A stretch of DNA of 64,000 nt from assembly GCA_021832345.1 (NCBI GenBank), contig JAKBKY010000003.1, positions 1 through 64,000 of the forward strand. The letters are read 5' to 3'. This DNA is from a bacterium. Its GTDB lineage: Bacteria; Vulcanimicrobiota; Vulcanimicrobiia; Vulcanimicrobiales; Vulcanimicrobiaceae. Position 1 is the first letter of the stretch, and every line of letters starts with the position of its first letter. A program made the translations under genes and the position numbers. Under the pieces are notes generated by a model, which saw only the letters and a list, made by a program, of their open reading frames with translations, searched no databases and had not been told where the DNA came from. This document shows positions 36,118 to 46,217 of this stretch, in pieces.

Positions 36118-37662
36118 TCATTCTTCGTTCCATTCTTCGTTCGCCGTGCCGGTCGACGCGGCCGCGCGCACGAGCGCACCGGAAGCGATCAACGCGCGAG
36201 CCGCTTCAATGTCGGGCGCGGGTACGCGATCTTGCGTCCAGGGAGCGATGCGCTCCCGGCCGCACGCATGGGCCGCTCCGGTGCCGCGACCGGAGCGCAG
36301 CGGACGACGCAGATCCGTAGCGACAAGTGCACCCAGGAGTTCGCAGGCGAGCGCGCCTTCGACGTTATCGAGGAGACGAACGAGGTTATTGGCGCTCGTC
36401 ATTCCCATGGAGACATGATCTTCTTGACCCGCGGAGGTCGCTATCGAATCGACCGAAGAGGGCCAGGCCAACCCCTTGTTGTCGTTGACCAGGGCGGCGC
36501 TGGTATACTGCACGATCATCAATCCCGACTGCAACCCGGAGCGCCCGGTGAGAAAGAGCGGCAGACCTCGATCCTCCGCATTGAGGAGCAGGTAGAGTCG
36601 CCGCTCAGAGATCGACGCGAGTTCCGAGGCCGCGATTTTCATAAAATCACAGGCCAGCGCTACCGGCTCCCCGTGGAAGTTTCCGCCCGAAAGGAAGACG
36701 CCGTCCTCGGGAAACACGAGCGGATTATCCGTCACGGAGATCGCTTCGATTTGAATCGTCGTCCGTGCGTACGCCAGGGCGTCCCGCACGGCCCCGTGGA
36801 CGACGGGAATGCACCGAAACGAATAGGGATCTTGGACGCGTCCACACTCGCGATGCGATTGCATGATCTGCGAATCGGCCAGCAGCTCCCGCAGACGATC
36901 GGCGACGTAGGCCTGCCCTGCATGTGGCCGCAACGCGTTGATCCGGCGATCGAAGACGCGATCGGTGCCCAGAAACGCCTCTAGCGACATGGCGCCGATG
37001 ACATCGGCGGCATCGGCCAATCGCTGCGCGCGCAGCACCGAGAGCGCTGCGATACCGGCCATGACCTCCGTCCCGTTGACCAGTGCAAGCCCTTCCTTGG
37101 CGCCTAGCTCGATCGGGACAAGCCCCGCCAGACGCAATGCTTGCGCGCCCGGCATTCGCTCGCCGCGAAAGAACGCTTCGCCTTCGCCGATCAGCACCAA
37201 GGTCATATGCGCAAGCGGCGCGAGGTCTCCGGAGGCGCCGACCGAGCCCTGGCAAGGCACCACCGGCGTGACTCCACGGTTGAGCAGTTCGACCAGCAGC
37301 GCCAGTGTCTCCGGTTTGATACCGGAATGCCCGGCGGCGAGCGAGGAGGCTCGCAGGACGCCGGCGGCGCGCACCAGCTCCTCGCCGAGCGGTGCTCCCG
37401 TACCCGCCGCGTGGCTGCGTACGAGATTAAGCTGCAAGAGGCCGGCATCCGCCGCAGCGACCGGAACGTTCGCCAATCGACCGAAACCGGTCGTCACGCC
37501 GTAGATGGCCTCTCCGCTGGCAAAACGCTCGTCGACAAACGCGCGAGCCTGTGCCACGCGCGCTTGCGCCTGCGGCGTCACGCGGACGTGTGCGCCACCG
37601 ACAGCGATCGCTTCGATAGCCTCAAGCGAGAGGCTGCGCCCATCGAGGTCGACGACGCTCAC
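36118..37662 (-). CDS. hutH: Histidine ammonia-lyase
   Basis: First enzyme of histidine degradation, making urocanate and ammonia. The MIO electrophile precursor Ala-Ser-Gly lies in [14 protein letters not shown] (near residue 140). [23 protein letters not shown] and [10 protein letters not shown] are further signatures. About 514 residues. GTG at 37660-37662 gives a 4-bp overlap with the exported-protein gene upstream and a family-like N-terminus; ATG at 37672-37674 is four codons earlier. The C-terminus is acidic (TANEEWNEE). Confidence 0.96.
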   Translation of the reverse strand: MSVVDLDGRSLSLEAIEAIAVGGAHVRVTPQAQARVAQARAFVDERFASGEAIYGVTTGFGRLANVPVAAADAGLLQLNLVRSHAAGTGAPLGEELVRAAGVLRASSLAAGHSGIKPETLALLVELLNRGVTPVVPCQGSVGASGDLAPLAHMTLVLIGEGEAFFRGERMPGAQALRLAGLVPIELGAKEGLALVNGTEVMAGIAALSVLRAQRLADAADVIGAMSLEAFLGTDRVFDRRINALRPHAGQAYVADRLRELLADSQIMQSHRECGRVQDPYSFRCIPVVHGAVRDALAYARTTIQIEAISVTDNPLVFPEDGVFLSGGNFHGEPVALACDFMKIAASELASISERRLYLLLNAEDRGLPLFLTGRSGLQSGLMIVQYTSAALVNDNKGLAWPSSVDSIATSAGQEDHVSMGMTSANNLVRLLDNVEGALACELLGALVATDLRRPLRSGRGTGAAHACGRERIAPWTQDRVPAPDIEAARALIASGALVRAAASTGTANEEWNEE

Positions 37663-38177
37663 ACCATGTTCCAATCGACGGGCTTGGGCGCCGCAAAGGG
37701 CGGACCGTTCTGTATGACGATGGTTTCATGATCGCGCAGCACGATGTCGCGAGGGTTCGCACCGTGCCACGGGTGCCCGTTCACCCAAATCGACAGACGT
37801 CGGCCGCGCGGCGCGCGCAAGCTCGCCGCTCGGCTCCAAGAGAGCGGCTGCTGCCAGATATCGAAGAACTCGCCGAGCTTGAAGGTGCGCTTCACCGGCG
37901 ACTCCACGTGGATAAATCCGTCGGTCGCATGCGTATGGAGCCAGTACAGGCACCCCGCGCCAGGTGGAATACCGATCTGCGACGGGAGCACGACCTGATG
38001 TCCGCGATCGAAGAGCTGAAGATTCGAATGAATGTGCTCAAAGACTTGTTCTTGCGCCTGGCAGGGGATACCATCTACAGGCAGACCCGCGAAGAAGCTC
38101 CCGGCAGATACACGTGTCGCGCGCGCATATCCAAGGACAAGCAGTAGACAGCACGTGAAGGTGACCAAACGTCTCAT
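37659..38177 (-). CDS. Exported protein of unknown function at the head of the hut genes
   Basis: 172 residues with an N-terminal signal or anchor (TFTCCLLLVLGYARA). The mature part has an unusual His-rich core: FEHIHSNLQLF, then CLYWLHTHATDGFIHVESP, followed by FKLGEFFDIWQQPLS and WVNGHPWHGANPRDIVL. The paired HxH/HTH elements on predicted strands look like a cupin-like metal-binding beta-sandwich. I do not recognise a named family. The stop overlaps the hutH start by 4 bp, so it is translated with the histidine genes; periplasmic histidine or metal binding is conceivable but unsupported. Confidence 0.6.
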   Translation of the reverse strand: MRRLVTFTCCLLLVLGYARATRVSAGSFFAGLPVDGIPCQAQEQVFEHIHSNLQLFDRGHQVVLPSQIGIPPGAGCLYWLHTHATDGFIHVESPVKRTFKLGEFFDIWQQPLSWSRAASLRAPRGRRLSIWVNGHPWHGANPRDIVLRDHETIVIQNGPPFAAPKPVDWNMV

Positions 38178-38220
38178 GACGCCTCACTTCGGTGAAGGGG
38201 GGGAAGAACCCACCCGACCG

Positions 38221-39237
38221 CTAAGCGTCGCCGAGATAGCGTTGCGCAATCGAGCGCGCAAGTTCTTCCATCTGTCGGCGCAGTTCGGCCGGGGCCAGCA
38301 GCTCGGCCTGCGCGCCCCAACCCAGCACCCAGCGCATCAACTCTTGCGGATCGGCGATGTGATAGGTGATCTCCACACTGCCGTCCGGCTGTCGCTGCAC
38401 GTCACGCGTATGGACCACCCGCGCAGCGATCGCCGCCTTGGAGATGCGAGCATCGAAACGCACCCGGGCGTCGAAGCGGGCCTCACCGGAGACCAGCCCA
38501 CTGATCGACGCGCCGGCGAAGGCGTGGACATCGAAATCCGGACGGCGCAGGAACGTTCTTGCCAGCATCTCCGGTTCATCGACGTTATCGAGCGCAAAGA
38601 CTCGCTCGGCCTTGCGGCTGTGGTCGTAGCCGACGCAGTAGACGCGACCTCCGCTGACGATAAATCCATAAGGATCGACGACGCGCCGCTCTCGACGCCC
38701 TTCCTTATCTTCGTAGAGGAATCGTACCGTACGGCGATCGCGCTCCGCCGCGGTAAAGAGCGAAAATGCGCGCTCGCCCCGTGCATCTAAGGTGACGGAC
38801 GGTACGCGAAACGCCAAGGAACTACGCGCCGGGAGAGCAGACGCGCGCGATGAGCCGACCAACTTCTCGGTCGCGCCTGAAATCGTCGCACCGAGCGATC
38901 CACCCAATGAGGAGCCAAGCGCACGGAGTGCCACGACCCCAAAGAGTTCGTCCCTTGAGAGTTCGAGGCGTTTGAGGCTATAGCCGTCAGCGAAGCGATA
39001 GACGTTGCGTTGGCGATCGAAGAACCATGGGAATCCTGCGGCGGCCAAGATCGAGAGATAGCGCCGTAGGCTACGCGTACTCGGGGGCTTACCTTCGAGG
39101 CTGATGTGCGTCTTGAGCGCCTCGAAGCCATGGCGGCCCTCGTCGATCGCGTTGAGCAGGCGCATCAGCAACACGACCTTGGGCTCACCGGCAGGTTCGA
39201 TTCCGCGCTCGAGGCTCACGCCGGGAGAGTACCGCAT
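38221..39237 (-). CDS. WYL-domain transcriptional regulator
   Basis: About 338 residues. The N-terminal winged helix-turn-helix reads KPPSTRSLRRYLSILAAAGF (residues about 50-70) and is followed by FFDRQRNVYRFADGY and a WYL domain with VRFLYEDKEGRRERRVVDPYGFIVSGGRVYCVGYD (quoted as its start VRFLYEDK and VDPYGFIV), then a WCX C-terminal part ending LLAPAELRRQMEELA. WYL proteins sense ligands and control metabolic or stress genes. It lies 43 bp upstream of the exported protein and hutHUIF on the same strand, so it could be their regulator. Confidence 0.85.
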   Translation of the reverse strand: MRYSPGVSLERGIEPAGEPKVVLLMRLLNAIDEGRHGFEALKTHISLEGKPPSTRSLRRYLSILAAAGFPWFFDRQRNVYRFADGYSLKRLELSRDELFGVVALRALGSSLGGSLGATISGATEKLVGSSRASALPARSSLAFRVPSVTLDARGERAFSLFTAAERDRRTVRFLYEDKEGRRERRVVDPYGFIVSGGRVYCVGYDHSRKAERVFALDNVDEPEMLARTFLRRPDFDVHAFAGASISGLVSGEARFDARVRFDARISKAAIAARVVHTRDVQRQPDGSVEITYHIADPQELMRWVLGWGAQAELLAPAELRRQMEELARSIAQRYLGDA

Positions 39238-39268
39238 AACGGCGAGCACTCCCCGCTACGCCGGCGGG

Positions 39269-41770
39269 CTAGGTAGCGACCTGTTCCGTGGGCGGCGGCG
39301 CGACCGGCGGGTCCACCGAAGGAATCTTGCTGAACTTGAGCTTCTCCGGCTTCTCCGGATCCGCGTCCCCCAGGATGTGATCGCCGTAACCGAAGGTGCC
39401 GCGCAACAGCTCTTCAGAGAGCTCGTCCTCAACCTCGCGTTGAATGGCCCGGCGCAGCGGCCGCGCACCGAACTGCGGATCCCAGCCTTTCTTGGCCAGG
39501 ATCGCCTTAGCGGCGTCGGTCACTTTCAACTGCATGCCCTGGACTTCTACCTCACGCTTGACCTTCTCCAGTTCCAAGCCGACGATCTCTTCGATCTGCG
39601 GCCGAGTTAGCTGATGGAAGACCACCACCTCATCCACGCGATTGAGAAACTCCGGCCGGAAAGTCTGTTTAACCTCCTCCATGACTTTGTTCTTCATCCG
39701 TTCGTAGGATTTGGCTTCGTCGTCGCCCTCGCTCTTCTGAGTGCGGAAGCCGATGTCGGTCGTCGTCTGAATGCCGGTTGCGCCGATGTTCGACGTCATG
39801 ATGATGACCGCGTTCTTGAAGTCGACTTGACGCCCTTGCGAATCGGTCAAACGACCGTCCTCAAGCACCTGCAGCAAGAGATTAAAGACGTCCGGATGGG
39901 CTTTCTCGATCTCGTCCAAGAGAACGACGGAGTAAGGGCGCCGCCGAACCGCTTCGGTCAACTGACCGCCCTCTTCGTAACCGACGTATCCCGGCGGTGC
40001 GCCGATCAAGCGGCTCACCGAATACTTCTCCATGTACTCCGACATGTCGATGCGGACCATCGACTCCTCGTCGTCGAAGAGGAACGCAGCGACGCTGCGC
40101 GCCACCTCGGTTTTGCCGACCCCGGTCGGCCCGAGGAAGATGAAAGACCCAATCGGTCGACACGGGCTCTTCAAGCCTGCGCGAGAGCGGCGAATCGCCC
40201 GAACGATCACTTCGAGGGCCTCGTCTTGGCCGATGACGCGCAGATGCAACGATTCGATCATCTTCAGAAGTTTTTCGGTCTCGGCCTGAGCCAACCGGCT
40301 CACCGGAATCTTCGTCCAAGAGGCCACGATGTGAGCGATGTCATCGGCGGTCACGCGCAGAGGCGTATCCTGATGCGCTTTACGCTCGTGCCAAGCCTGC
40401 TCCAGGCGAGCCTTCTCCAAGCGGAGCTTCTCTTCACGGTCGCGCAACTCCGAGGCCTTTTCAAACTCCGCACTTTTGACGACCGCTTCACGTTCGGCGA
40501 CCACGCGACGCAGTTGCCCATCGACGTCCCGCAGCTCCGAGGGTGGGAGCGTGGCCTGCAGACGCACTCTTGAACCGGCCTCGTCGATAAGATCGACGGC
40601 CTTGTCCGGAAGAAAACGGTCGGTGATGTAGCGATCTGCCAAGCGCGCCGCCGCAGCCAATGCCTCATCCAGAATCTCGACCTTATGGTGCTGCTGATAG
40701 CGCTCGCGCAATCCTTTGAGGATCTCGATGGTCTCATCGACCGAAGGCTCGCCCACGATAACCGGCTGAAAACGGCGCTCAAGGGCCGAGTCTTTTTCGA
40801 TGTGCTTGCGAAACTCGTTGAGCGTCGTCGCGCCGATGCATTGCAACTCACCTCGAGCCAGAGCGGGCTTGATGATATTGCTGGCATCGATCGCGCCTTC
40901 GGCTGCACCGGCACCGACGAGCGTGTGCAGCTCATCGATAAAGAGGATGATCTCACCCGACGCAGTGCGAATCTCATCCATGACGCGCTTCATGCGCTCT
41001 TCAAACTCGCCGCGGTATTTGGTACCGGCTACCAAGCCGGCAAGGTCGAGGGTAATCACTCTCTTATCGCGGAGCTGATCGGGAACATCACCTACAAGAA
41101 CGCGTTGCGCCAACCCTTCGGCGATCGCCGTCTTGCCCACTCCCGGCTCTCCGATAAGCGCCGGATTATTCTTCGTGCGACGCGCCAGAATCTGAATCAC
41201 GCGCTCGATTTCATTGTTACGGCCAACGACCGGGTCGAGCTTCCCCTCGCGCGCGAGCTGCGTGAGGTCGCGACCGTAGGCATCCAACGTCGGCGTCTTA
41301 CTCTTGCCTTTCTGGGGCACGGGCTGCCCTTCGGCGCCCAACAGCGACGTCGTCTGCACGCGCACCTTCGCCGGGTCTACGCCAAGATTGGTCAACACGC
41401 GTGCAGCGACGCCTTCGCCCTCGCGAATGAGACCCAGCAGGAGGTGTTCGGTGCCGATATAGTTATGATTGAGTTGACGAGCTTCTTCGAAGGCAAGTTC
41501 GATGACGCGCTTTGCACGCGGAGTGAAGACCATCTCCTGTTGAACCGTCTGGCCGCCGCGACCGACGATCGCCTCGACCTCTTGGCGAACCTTCGCGAGG
41601 TTGACGCCCAACGACTCAAGGACCTTGGCCGCTAAGCTCTCGCCCTCGGAGATGATGCCCAGCAGAATATGCTCGGTCCCAATGTAGTTGTTCCCAAGGC
41701 GCTGCGCTTCTTCTTGCGCCAGGACGATACTGCGCCGCGCGCGTTCGGTAAATGGTTCCCACATCGACAT
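39269..41770 (-). CDS. clpC: ATP-dependent Clp protease ATPase subunit ClpC
   Basis: 833 residues, an HSP100 unfoldase. Two N-terminal Clp repeats ([33 protein letters not shown]), first AAA+ module with Walker [16 protein letters not shown], a UVR/coiled-coil middle region (about residues 415-460, [17 protein letters not shown]), and a second AAA+ module with [19 protein letters not shown]-type ClpP loop, [15 protein letters not shown] and the arginine finger region are in place. The middle domain type marks ClpC rather than ClpB or ClpA. Upstream bases 41771-41848 must hold its promoter. No McsA/McsB neighbour is present. Confidence 0.96.
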   Translation of the reverse strand: MSMWEPFTERARRSIVLAQEEAQRLGNNYIGTEHILLGIISEGESLAAKVLESLGVNLAKVRQEVEAIVGRGGQTVQQEMVFTPRAKRVIELAFEEARQLNHNYIGTEHLLLGLIREGEGVAARVLTNLGVDPAKVRVQTTSLLGAEGQPVPQKGKSKTPTLDAYGRDLTQLAREGKLDPVVGRNNEIERVIQILARRTKNNPALIGEPGVGKTAIAEGLAQRVLVGDVPDQLRDKRVITLDLAGLVAGTKYRGEFEERMKRVMDEIRTASGEIILFIDELHTLVGAGAAEGAIDASNIIKPALARGELQCIGATTLNEFRKHIEKDSALERRFQPVIVGEPSVDETIEILKGLRERYQQHHKVEILDEALAAAARLADRYITDRFLPDKAVDLIDEAGSRVRLQATLPPSELRDVDGQLRRVVAEREAVVKSAEFEKASELRDREEKLRLEKARLEQAWHERKAHQDTPLRVTADDIAHIVASWTKIPVSRLAQAETEKLLKMIESLHLRVIGQDEALEVIVRAIRRSRAGLKSPCRPIGSFIFLGPTGVGKTEVARSVAAFLFDDEESMVRIDMSEYMEKYSVSRLIGAPPGYVGYEEGGQLTEAVRRRPYSVVLLDEIEKAHPDVFNLLLQVLEDGRLTDSQGRQVDFKNAVIIMTSNIGATGIQTTTDIGFRTQKSEGDDEAKSYERMKNKVMEEVKQTFRPEFLNRVDEVVVFHQLTRPQIEEIVGLELEKVKREVEVQGMQLKVTDAAKAILAKKGWDPQFGARPLRRAIQREVEDELSEELLRGTFGYGDHILGDADPEKPEKLKFSKIPSVDPPVAPPPTEQVAT

Positions 41771-41848
41771 CGGTTTACGCTCCGGCCTCCGCTTGGATCA
41801 CACCCTGCATACGTGCTACTATCCTGCCCAGCCCCGGAGGGTTGCGCA

Positions 41849-42304
41849 TCAGAGCGTAAAGCGCAAGCCAAGGAAGCCCGCTGTGGTTCCGCCGTTGCGG
41901 GTACTTTGGAGCAACCGGATCTCGATCGCGGTATTGGGGGCGATCGGTTTCCCCGCAAAGACCGTAAGGACCGGGCCCGGGGTCCGATTGGCCGAGAGGT
42001 TGCCGATGCCGGCACCGGCGCCGACGTAGGCACCTCCAAAGCCGCCGCCGGTGAGACCGCGGACCTCGCCCAGCACGGCATAGCCACCGGACTTTGCAAG
42101 CGGCAAGAAGAGCGTCGCCTGAAGCTGGACGGGGAGTACCGGAATCGAGGCGCTACTGCTAATCATGACGGCCCCGCCGCCGGCCGAAGGAGCCTTAGCC
42201 ACGTAGCCGCCGCCGGCCACGGAGATCGCCGCCGGCGCAGGCAAGCAAGCCGGCAGTGCGAGTCCGATCGTGGCGGCCGCTGCAAGAAGAATCGCTCGTC
42301 CCAT
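41849..42304 (-). CDS. Small exported glycine-rich protein
   Basis: 151 residues with a signal peptide (AILLAAAATIGLALPACLPAPAA); the Cys in LPACLPA could be a lipobox (LALPAC is imperfect). The rest alternates hydrophobic strands and Gly-rich turns (VRGLTGGGFGGAYVGAGAGIG), ending in aromatic FLGLRFTL like outer-membrane or surface beta proteins. Function unknown. ATG 42302-42304 is preferred because the signal peptide begins there. Lies upstream of clpC on the same strand. Confidence 0.55.
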   Translation of the reverse strand: MGRAILLAAAATIGLALPACLPAPAAISVAGGGYVAKAPSAGGGAVMISSSASIPVLPVQLQATLFLPLAKSGGYAVLGEVRGLTGGGFGGAYVGAGAGIGNLSANRTPGPVLTVFAGKPIAPNTAIEIRLLQSTRNGGTTAGFLGLRFTL

Positions 42305-42364
42305 AGGCGCTGACTTTAGGCGAAACCGCGGGAGAGCCTTTCGGGGCGCCGAACCGCCCGGAGC

Positions 42365-42676
42365 ATGCCGACCCCTGAACAAGTCCGCACCGCACTGCGA
42401 GAGGTCAAGGACCCGGAGTTAAATCTTGGGATCCTGGAGTTGGGCTTGGTCTATGACGTCGCCGTCGCCGGAGAGCGGGGCGAACACGTCACCGTGACCA
42501 TGACGCTCACCTCACCCATGTGTCCGGTAGCTCCGCTCTTCAAACAGTCCGTCGAGGAGAACGTCAAGAACATCGACGGCGTGAAGAGCGTAACGGTCGA
42601 CATCACCTTCGACCCACCGTGGGACCCGCACACGATGGCCTCGGACGATGTCAAAGTGATGCTCGGGCTCTGGTAG
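42365..42676 (+). CDS. DUF59/MIP18-family iron-sulfur assembly protein
   Basis: 103 residues, the usual size of stand-alone DUF59 proteins (SufT, PaaD-like). N-terminal ALREVKDPELNLGILELGLVYDV contains the DPE motif; MTLTSPMCPVA carries the conserved Cys (about residue 57), and the C-terminus FDPPWDPHTMASDDVKVMLG is typical. Such proteins help mature Fe-S enzymes. It heads a plus-strand run; the MFS gene begins 26 bp later. Confidence 0.9.
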   Translation: MPTPEQVRTALREVKDPELNLGILELGLVYDVAVAGERGEHVTVTMTLTSPMCPVAPLFKQSVEENVKNIDGVKSVTVDITFDPPWDPHTMASDDVKVMLGLW

Positions 42677-42701
42677 CGCGGCAGAACCTCCCTTCGCCGG
42701 C

Positions 42702-44243
42702 GTGAGCACAACCATGAAGCACGACGAGTCGCTGGTTGAATTCGGTACGCGCCGTTGGCTCGTCGTGGCCGGCGTCATGTTGGCCACGCTGCTCCAAGTA
42801 CTCGACTCCACCATCGTGAATGTCGCGCTGCCCACGATTCAGGGCAATCTCGGCGCCAACTTCGACGAGGGCGCCTGGATCGTTACCGGCTACATCATCG
42901 CCGCCGTTATCGTCATCCCCCTGACGCCCTGGCTGCAACAGGTGTTCGGGCGACGACAGTACTACGTCGGCGCGATCATCGGCTTCACCGTAGCCTCGGC
43001 GCTCTGCGGCCTCTCTCACTCGCTCGACGAACTGCTCTTCTTTCGCATCCTGCAAGGCTTCTGCGGCGGCGGCCTGATCTCAACCGGACAGGCCATCATG
43101 CGAGATACGTTTCCGGCCAAAGAGCTCGGCAAGAGTCAAGCGCTCGTCTCCATCGGGGCGATCGTAGGCCCCTCGATCGGACCGACGCTCGGGGGCGTGC
43201 TCACCGACGCGCTCTCATGGAACTGGATCTTCTACATCAACATCATCCCGGGCATCACGGCAGCGATCATCTGCGCCATGATGCTTCGCAATCCGCCGCG
43301 CGAAGGCAAGCCCTCACTCGACGGCGCGGGACTCCTCTTCATGGCCCTGGGCCTGGGTTGCCTACAATACGTCCTCGATGAAGGCGAACGCTATGGCTGG
43401 CTGGGCAGCGAACGCATCCGGCTCTTTTCGTTCGTCGCCGTAGCGGCACTAGCGCTCTTCGTCTACTGGGAGCTGCGGGTTGCCAAGCGGCCGATCGTCG
43501 ACCTGCGCATCTTGAAGAACCGCACCGTCGCATCGGGCTGCCTGTTGGCACTGGCGCTGGCCTTCTCGTTGTTCGGCGGCGTCATCCTCGCACCGCAGTT
43601 TCAGCAGCGCCTGCTCGGCTTTACGCCGACGCTCTCCGGTGAGTCGATTCTGGTGCGAGCGCTCGCGATCGCCGCAATGACCCCGATCACGCTGTTCTTA
43701 CTCAGTCGCCTGAGAGTCTCGCCGAAGCTGCTGCTCGGGATCGGCTTTGCCATCGCGGGCGTAGCCAACATCGCCTTCGCACACGTCGTGACCACCCAAT
43801 CGGATTTCTGGAGCTTTGTCCCGGCGCTGGCCTTGGGCGGCATCGGCCTTGGGATGATCTTCGTGCCGCTCTCTGTCGTCGTCTTGACCTCCGTGCACGG
43901 CCTGGCGACGCAGAAGGCAACGTCGTTGCTGAGCCTATGCCAACTGCTGGGCGGTTCGATCTCCACCGCTACGATGGTGACCCTGCTCGATCGGCGGTCG
44001 GCATTCCATCTGAGCATGCTCGCCGGCGCCATCAACTGGCGACGACCGGCGGTATTCGAGGCGCTGCAGCGCGCCTCACCCAGCGCGCTGTTTGGACTGG
44101 TCTCCCAACAGGCCGCGACCATGGCGTTTGCCGACGCCTTCTTCGTGCTGGGCGTGGTCACGTTAATTCTCGTGCCGCTGGTCCTCATCTTGAAGGTGCC
44201 GCGTTCTCTGCACGGAGCGGTCCCTATGGCGATTGCCGACTAG
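42702..44243 (+). CDS. DHA2-family MFS multidrug exporter (EmrB/QacA-like)
   Basis: 513 residues with about 14 membrane helices. The DHA2 signature [17 protein letters not shown] is in helix 1 and the motif [13 protein letters not shown] after helix 2; FYINIIPGI occurs in helix 5-6. GTG 42702 or the ATG at 42714 could start it. EmrB-type proteins work with an EmrA adaptor and TolC; such partners are encoded at 27063-30181 without their own inner-membrane pump, so this could be the missing component. It directly precedes the carboxylase operon, perhaps by chance. Confidence 0.9.
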   Translation: MSTTMKHDESLVEFGTRRWLVVAGVMLATLLQVLDSTIVNVALPTIQGNLGANFDEGAWIVTGYIIAAVIVIPLTPWLQQVFGRRQYYVGAIIGFTVASALCGLSHSLDELLFFRILQGFCGGGLISTGQAIMRDTFPAKELGKSQALVSIGAIVGPSIGPTLGGVLTDALSWNWIFYINIIPGITAAIICAMMLRNPPREGKPSLDGAGLLFMALGLGCLQYVLDEGERYGWLGSERIRLFSFVAVAALALFVYWELRVAKRPIVDLRILKNRTVASGCLLALALAFSLFGGVILAPQFQQRLLGFTPTLSGESILVRALAIAAMTPITLFLLSRLRVSPKLLLGIGFAIAGVANIAFAHVVTTQSDFWSFVPALALGGIGLGMIFVPLSVVVLTSVHGLATQKATSLLSLCQLLGGSISTATMVTLLDRRSAFHLSMLAGAINWRRPAVFEALQRASPSALFGLVSQQAATMAFADAFFVLGVVTLILVPLVLILKVPRSLHGAVPMAIAD

Positions 44244-44280
44244 CCAGGTCTCACCCGGCCAGGCGTACAAGCGGCGACCG

Positions 44281-45834
44281 ATGAAGACACGTGCAGAGAA
44301 GGTCGCGGAGCTGGCCCGGCGAGGAGAGCTTGCGCTGGCGCCCGCCGGCGCGCCGGCGCTCGACAAACAGCATGCCCGCGGCAAGCAGAGCGCGCGCGAG
44401 CGCATTGCGGCGCTCGTGGATCCAGGCTCCTTTAGCGAGTTCGATCGATTCGTCGTCCACCGCACCGACGGCTTTGGCTTAGACGACCGAGAGTTCTTAG
44501 GCGACGGCGTCGTGACCGGTCGCGCCACCATCGACGGCCGCCAAGTCTTTCTCTTTTCACAAGACTTTACGGTGCTCGGCGGTTCCCTCGGCGAAGCCTA
44601 TGCCGAGAAGATCTGCAAAGTTATGGACCTGGCGGTGCGCACCGGTTGTCCCATGATCGGCATCAACGATTCGGGTGGCGCACGCATTCAAGAGGGTGTG
44701 GCGAGTCTCGGTGGCTATGCGGAGATCTTCTGGCGAAACGTCCAAGCCAGCGGCGTGATTCCACAGATCAGCCTCATTGCCGGGCCCTGTGCCGGGGGAG
44801 CCGTCTACTCGCCGGCGATCACCGACTTCGTTCTGATGACCGAGAAGATCTCGCAGATGTTCATCACGGGCCCCGAGATCATCAAGACCGTCACCGGCGA
44901 AGACGTCACCTTCGATGACCTCGGCGGCGCATCGACCCACGCGACGAAGAGCGGCGTTGCTCATTTCGTCGCTCACGACGAAGACGACCTCGTCGATCTG
45001 GCGCGCTCGCTCCTCTCCTTCATCCCACAGAATAACCTCGAGGATCCACCCCGCCTCGTCTGCGAGGACGATCCCCACCGCGACGTGCCGCAGCTTGACG
45101 ACGTCATTCCAGATGCACCAAACAAGCCGTACGATATGCACGACGCCTTCGTCCCCATCCTCGACGACGAGGATTTCTTCGAAGTCGCCGCTCTCTATGC
45201 ACGCAACATTATCGTCGGTTTTGGACGAGTCGACGGACGCAGCGTCGGCATCGTCGCCAACCAACCAAACGTGCTCGCCGGCGTCTTGGATATTGCCTCG
45301 TCGATCAAGGCGGCGCGGTTCGTACGCTTCTGCGACGCGTTTAACATTCCACTGCTGACCTTCGTCGACGTTCCCGGTTTTCTACCGGGAACCGATCAAG
45401 AGTTCGGCGGCATCATCCTCCACGGCGCAAAACTCCTCTACGCCTTCGCTGAAGCCACCGTCCCCAAGATCACGGTTATCACGCGCAAGGCATATGGCGG
45501 CGCGTACGACGTCATGTCCTCTAAGCACATTCGTGCCGATCTGAACCTCGCATGGCCGAGCGCGGAGATCGCGGTGATGGGGGCCGAAGGCGCGGTGAAG
45601 ACGATCTTCCGGCGCGAGATCGCCACGGCTGCGGATCCGCTTGCTCGGACCCAAGAGTTGGTCGATGAGTATGTGGAGCGATTTGCCAATCCCTACATTG
45701 CGGCACAACGGGGGTACGTCGACGACGTCATCGAAGCGCGGCGCACCCGCAGCGTCGTAACCACCGCGCTCGACATGCTTGAAAACAAGCGTGTCGAACG
45801 CCCCAAACGCAAGCACGGCAACATTCCTCTCTGA
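44281..45834 (+). CDS. pccB: Acyl-CoA (propionyl-CoA) carboxylase, carboxyltransferase beta subunit
   Basis: 517 residues, the AccD5/PccB type. N-terminal [20 protein letters not shown], then the acyl-CoA oxyanion [12 protein letters not shown] and [16 protein letters not shown], and the biotin oxyanion [14 protein letters not shown] with [25 protein letters not shown] follows. Together these show an active carboxyltransferase accepting short acyl-CoA (propionyl/acetyl). ATG at 44281 is used. The methylmalonyl-CoA mutase and epimerase downstream support propionyl-CoA as substrate. Confidence 0.95.
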   Translation: MKTRAEKVAELARRGELALAPAGAPALDKQHARGKQSARERIAALVDPGSFSEFDRFVVHRTDGFGLDDREFLGDGVVTGRATIDGRQVFLFSQDFTVLGGSLGEAYAEKICKVMDLAVRTGCPMIGINDSGGARIQEGVASLGGYAEIFWRNVQASGVIPQISLIAGPCAGGAVYSPAITDFVLMTEKISQMFITGPEIIKTVTGEDVTFDDLGGASTHATKSGVAHFVAHDEDDLVDLARSLLSFIPQNNLEDPPRLVCEDDPHRDVPQLDDVIPDAPNKPYDMHDAFVPILDDEDFFEVAALYARNIIVGFGRVDGRSVGIVANQPNVLAGVLDIASSIKAARFVRFCDAFNIPLLTFVDVPGFLPGTDQEFGGIILHGAKLLYAFAEATVPKITVITRKAYGGAYDVMSSKHIRADLNLAWPSAEIAVMGAEGAVKTIFRREIATAADPLARTQELVDEYVERFANPYIAAQRGYVDDVIEARRTRSVVTTALDMLENKRVERPKRKHGNIPL

Positions 45835-45968
45835 GCAGGTTGCAGGCTCCGTTCCTGGTATCTAGGGTGCGTGAACCTCTATCGTTGGTCGATTGCGGCC
45901 GGCTTCGCGCAAGCGCTGAACACCTCGTCCTACCATGCCGTGGGGATGTCCCCGCCGCAGGCCGGCGC

Positions 45969-46217
45969 ATGAGATTCGTCGTCGAAGGACCCGTCGACGA
46001 GCAGACCGTTGCCGCCATCGCAGCGGCACTGCGTGCTCACCGTTCTGCGCTGCAAACGCCCAAGAAACCGCCACGGCGCCAGTCACCGTGGAAGCTGGCG
46101 ATGCGCCACGATCTCCTCGCACCGTTCTCTCGATGGGACGCGCTCGATCCCAGTGAGCAGCCTCGCATGACCGTATCCGAGCGTTGGATGAGCGGCGAGA
46201 GGGAGACCGGTGTTTAG
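45969..46217 (+). CDS. Candidate acyl-CoA carboxylase epsilon-like small subunit
   Basis: 82 residues from ATG 45969: RFVVEGPVDEQTVAAIAAAL at the N-terminus, a Pro/Lys linker (QTPKKPPRRQS), then PWKLAMRHDLLAP and W in SRWDAL. The order beta-hairpin/helix, linker, SxW motif and late Trp resembles the AccE/PccE epsilon subunits known from actinobacterial carboxylases. It lies exactly between the beta and biotin-carrying subunits and overlaps the latter by 8 bp. The frame extends upstream to 45840 with less convincing sequence. Assignment by context and pattern only. Confidence 0.5.
   Translation: MRFVVEGPVDEQTVAAIAAALRAHRSALQTPKKPPRRQSPWKLAMRHDLLAPFSRWDALDPSEQPRMTVSERWMSGERETGV

Noticed and set aside
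35627-36418. 263-residue plus-strand frame over hutU and hutH
   Set aside because: Antisense to two unmistakable enzymes; composition typical of a shadow frame.
39614-41635. Two plus-strand frames of over 300 residues opposite clpC
   Set aside because: Both lie wholly within clpC, have no recognisable fold, and clpC coding is certain.
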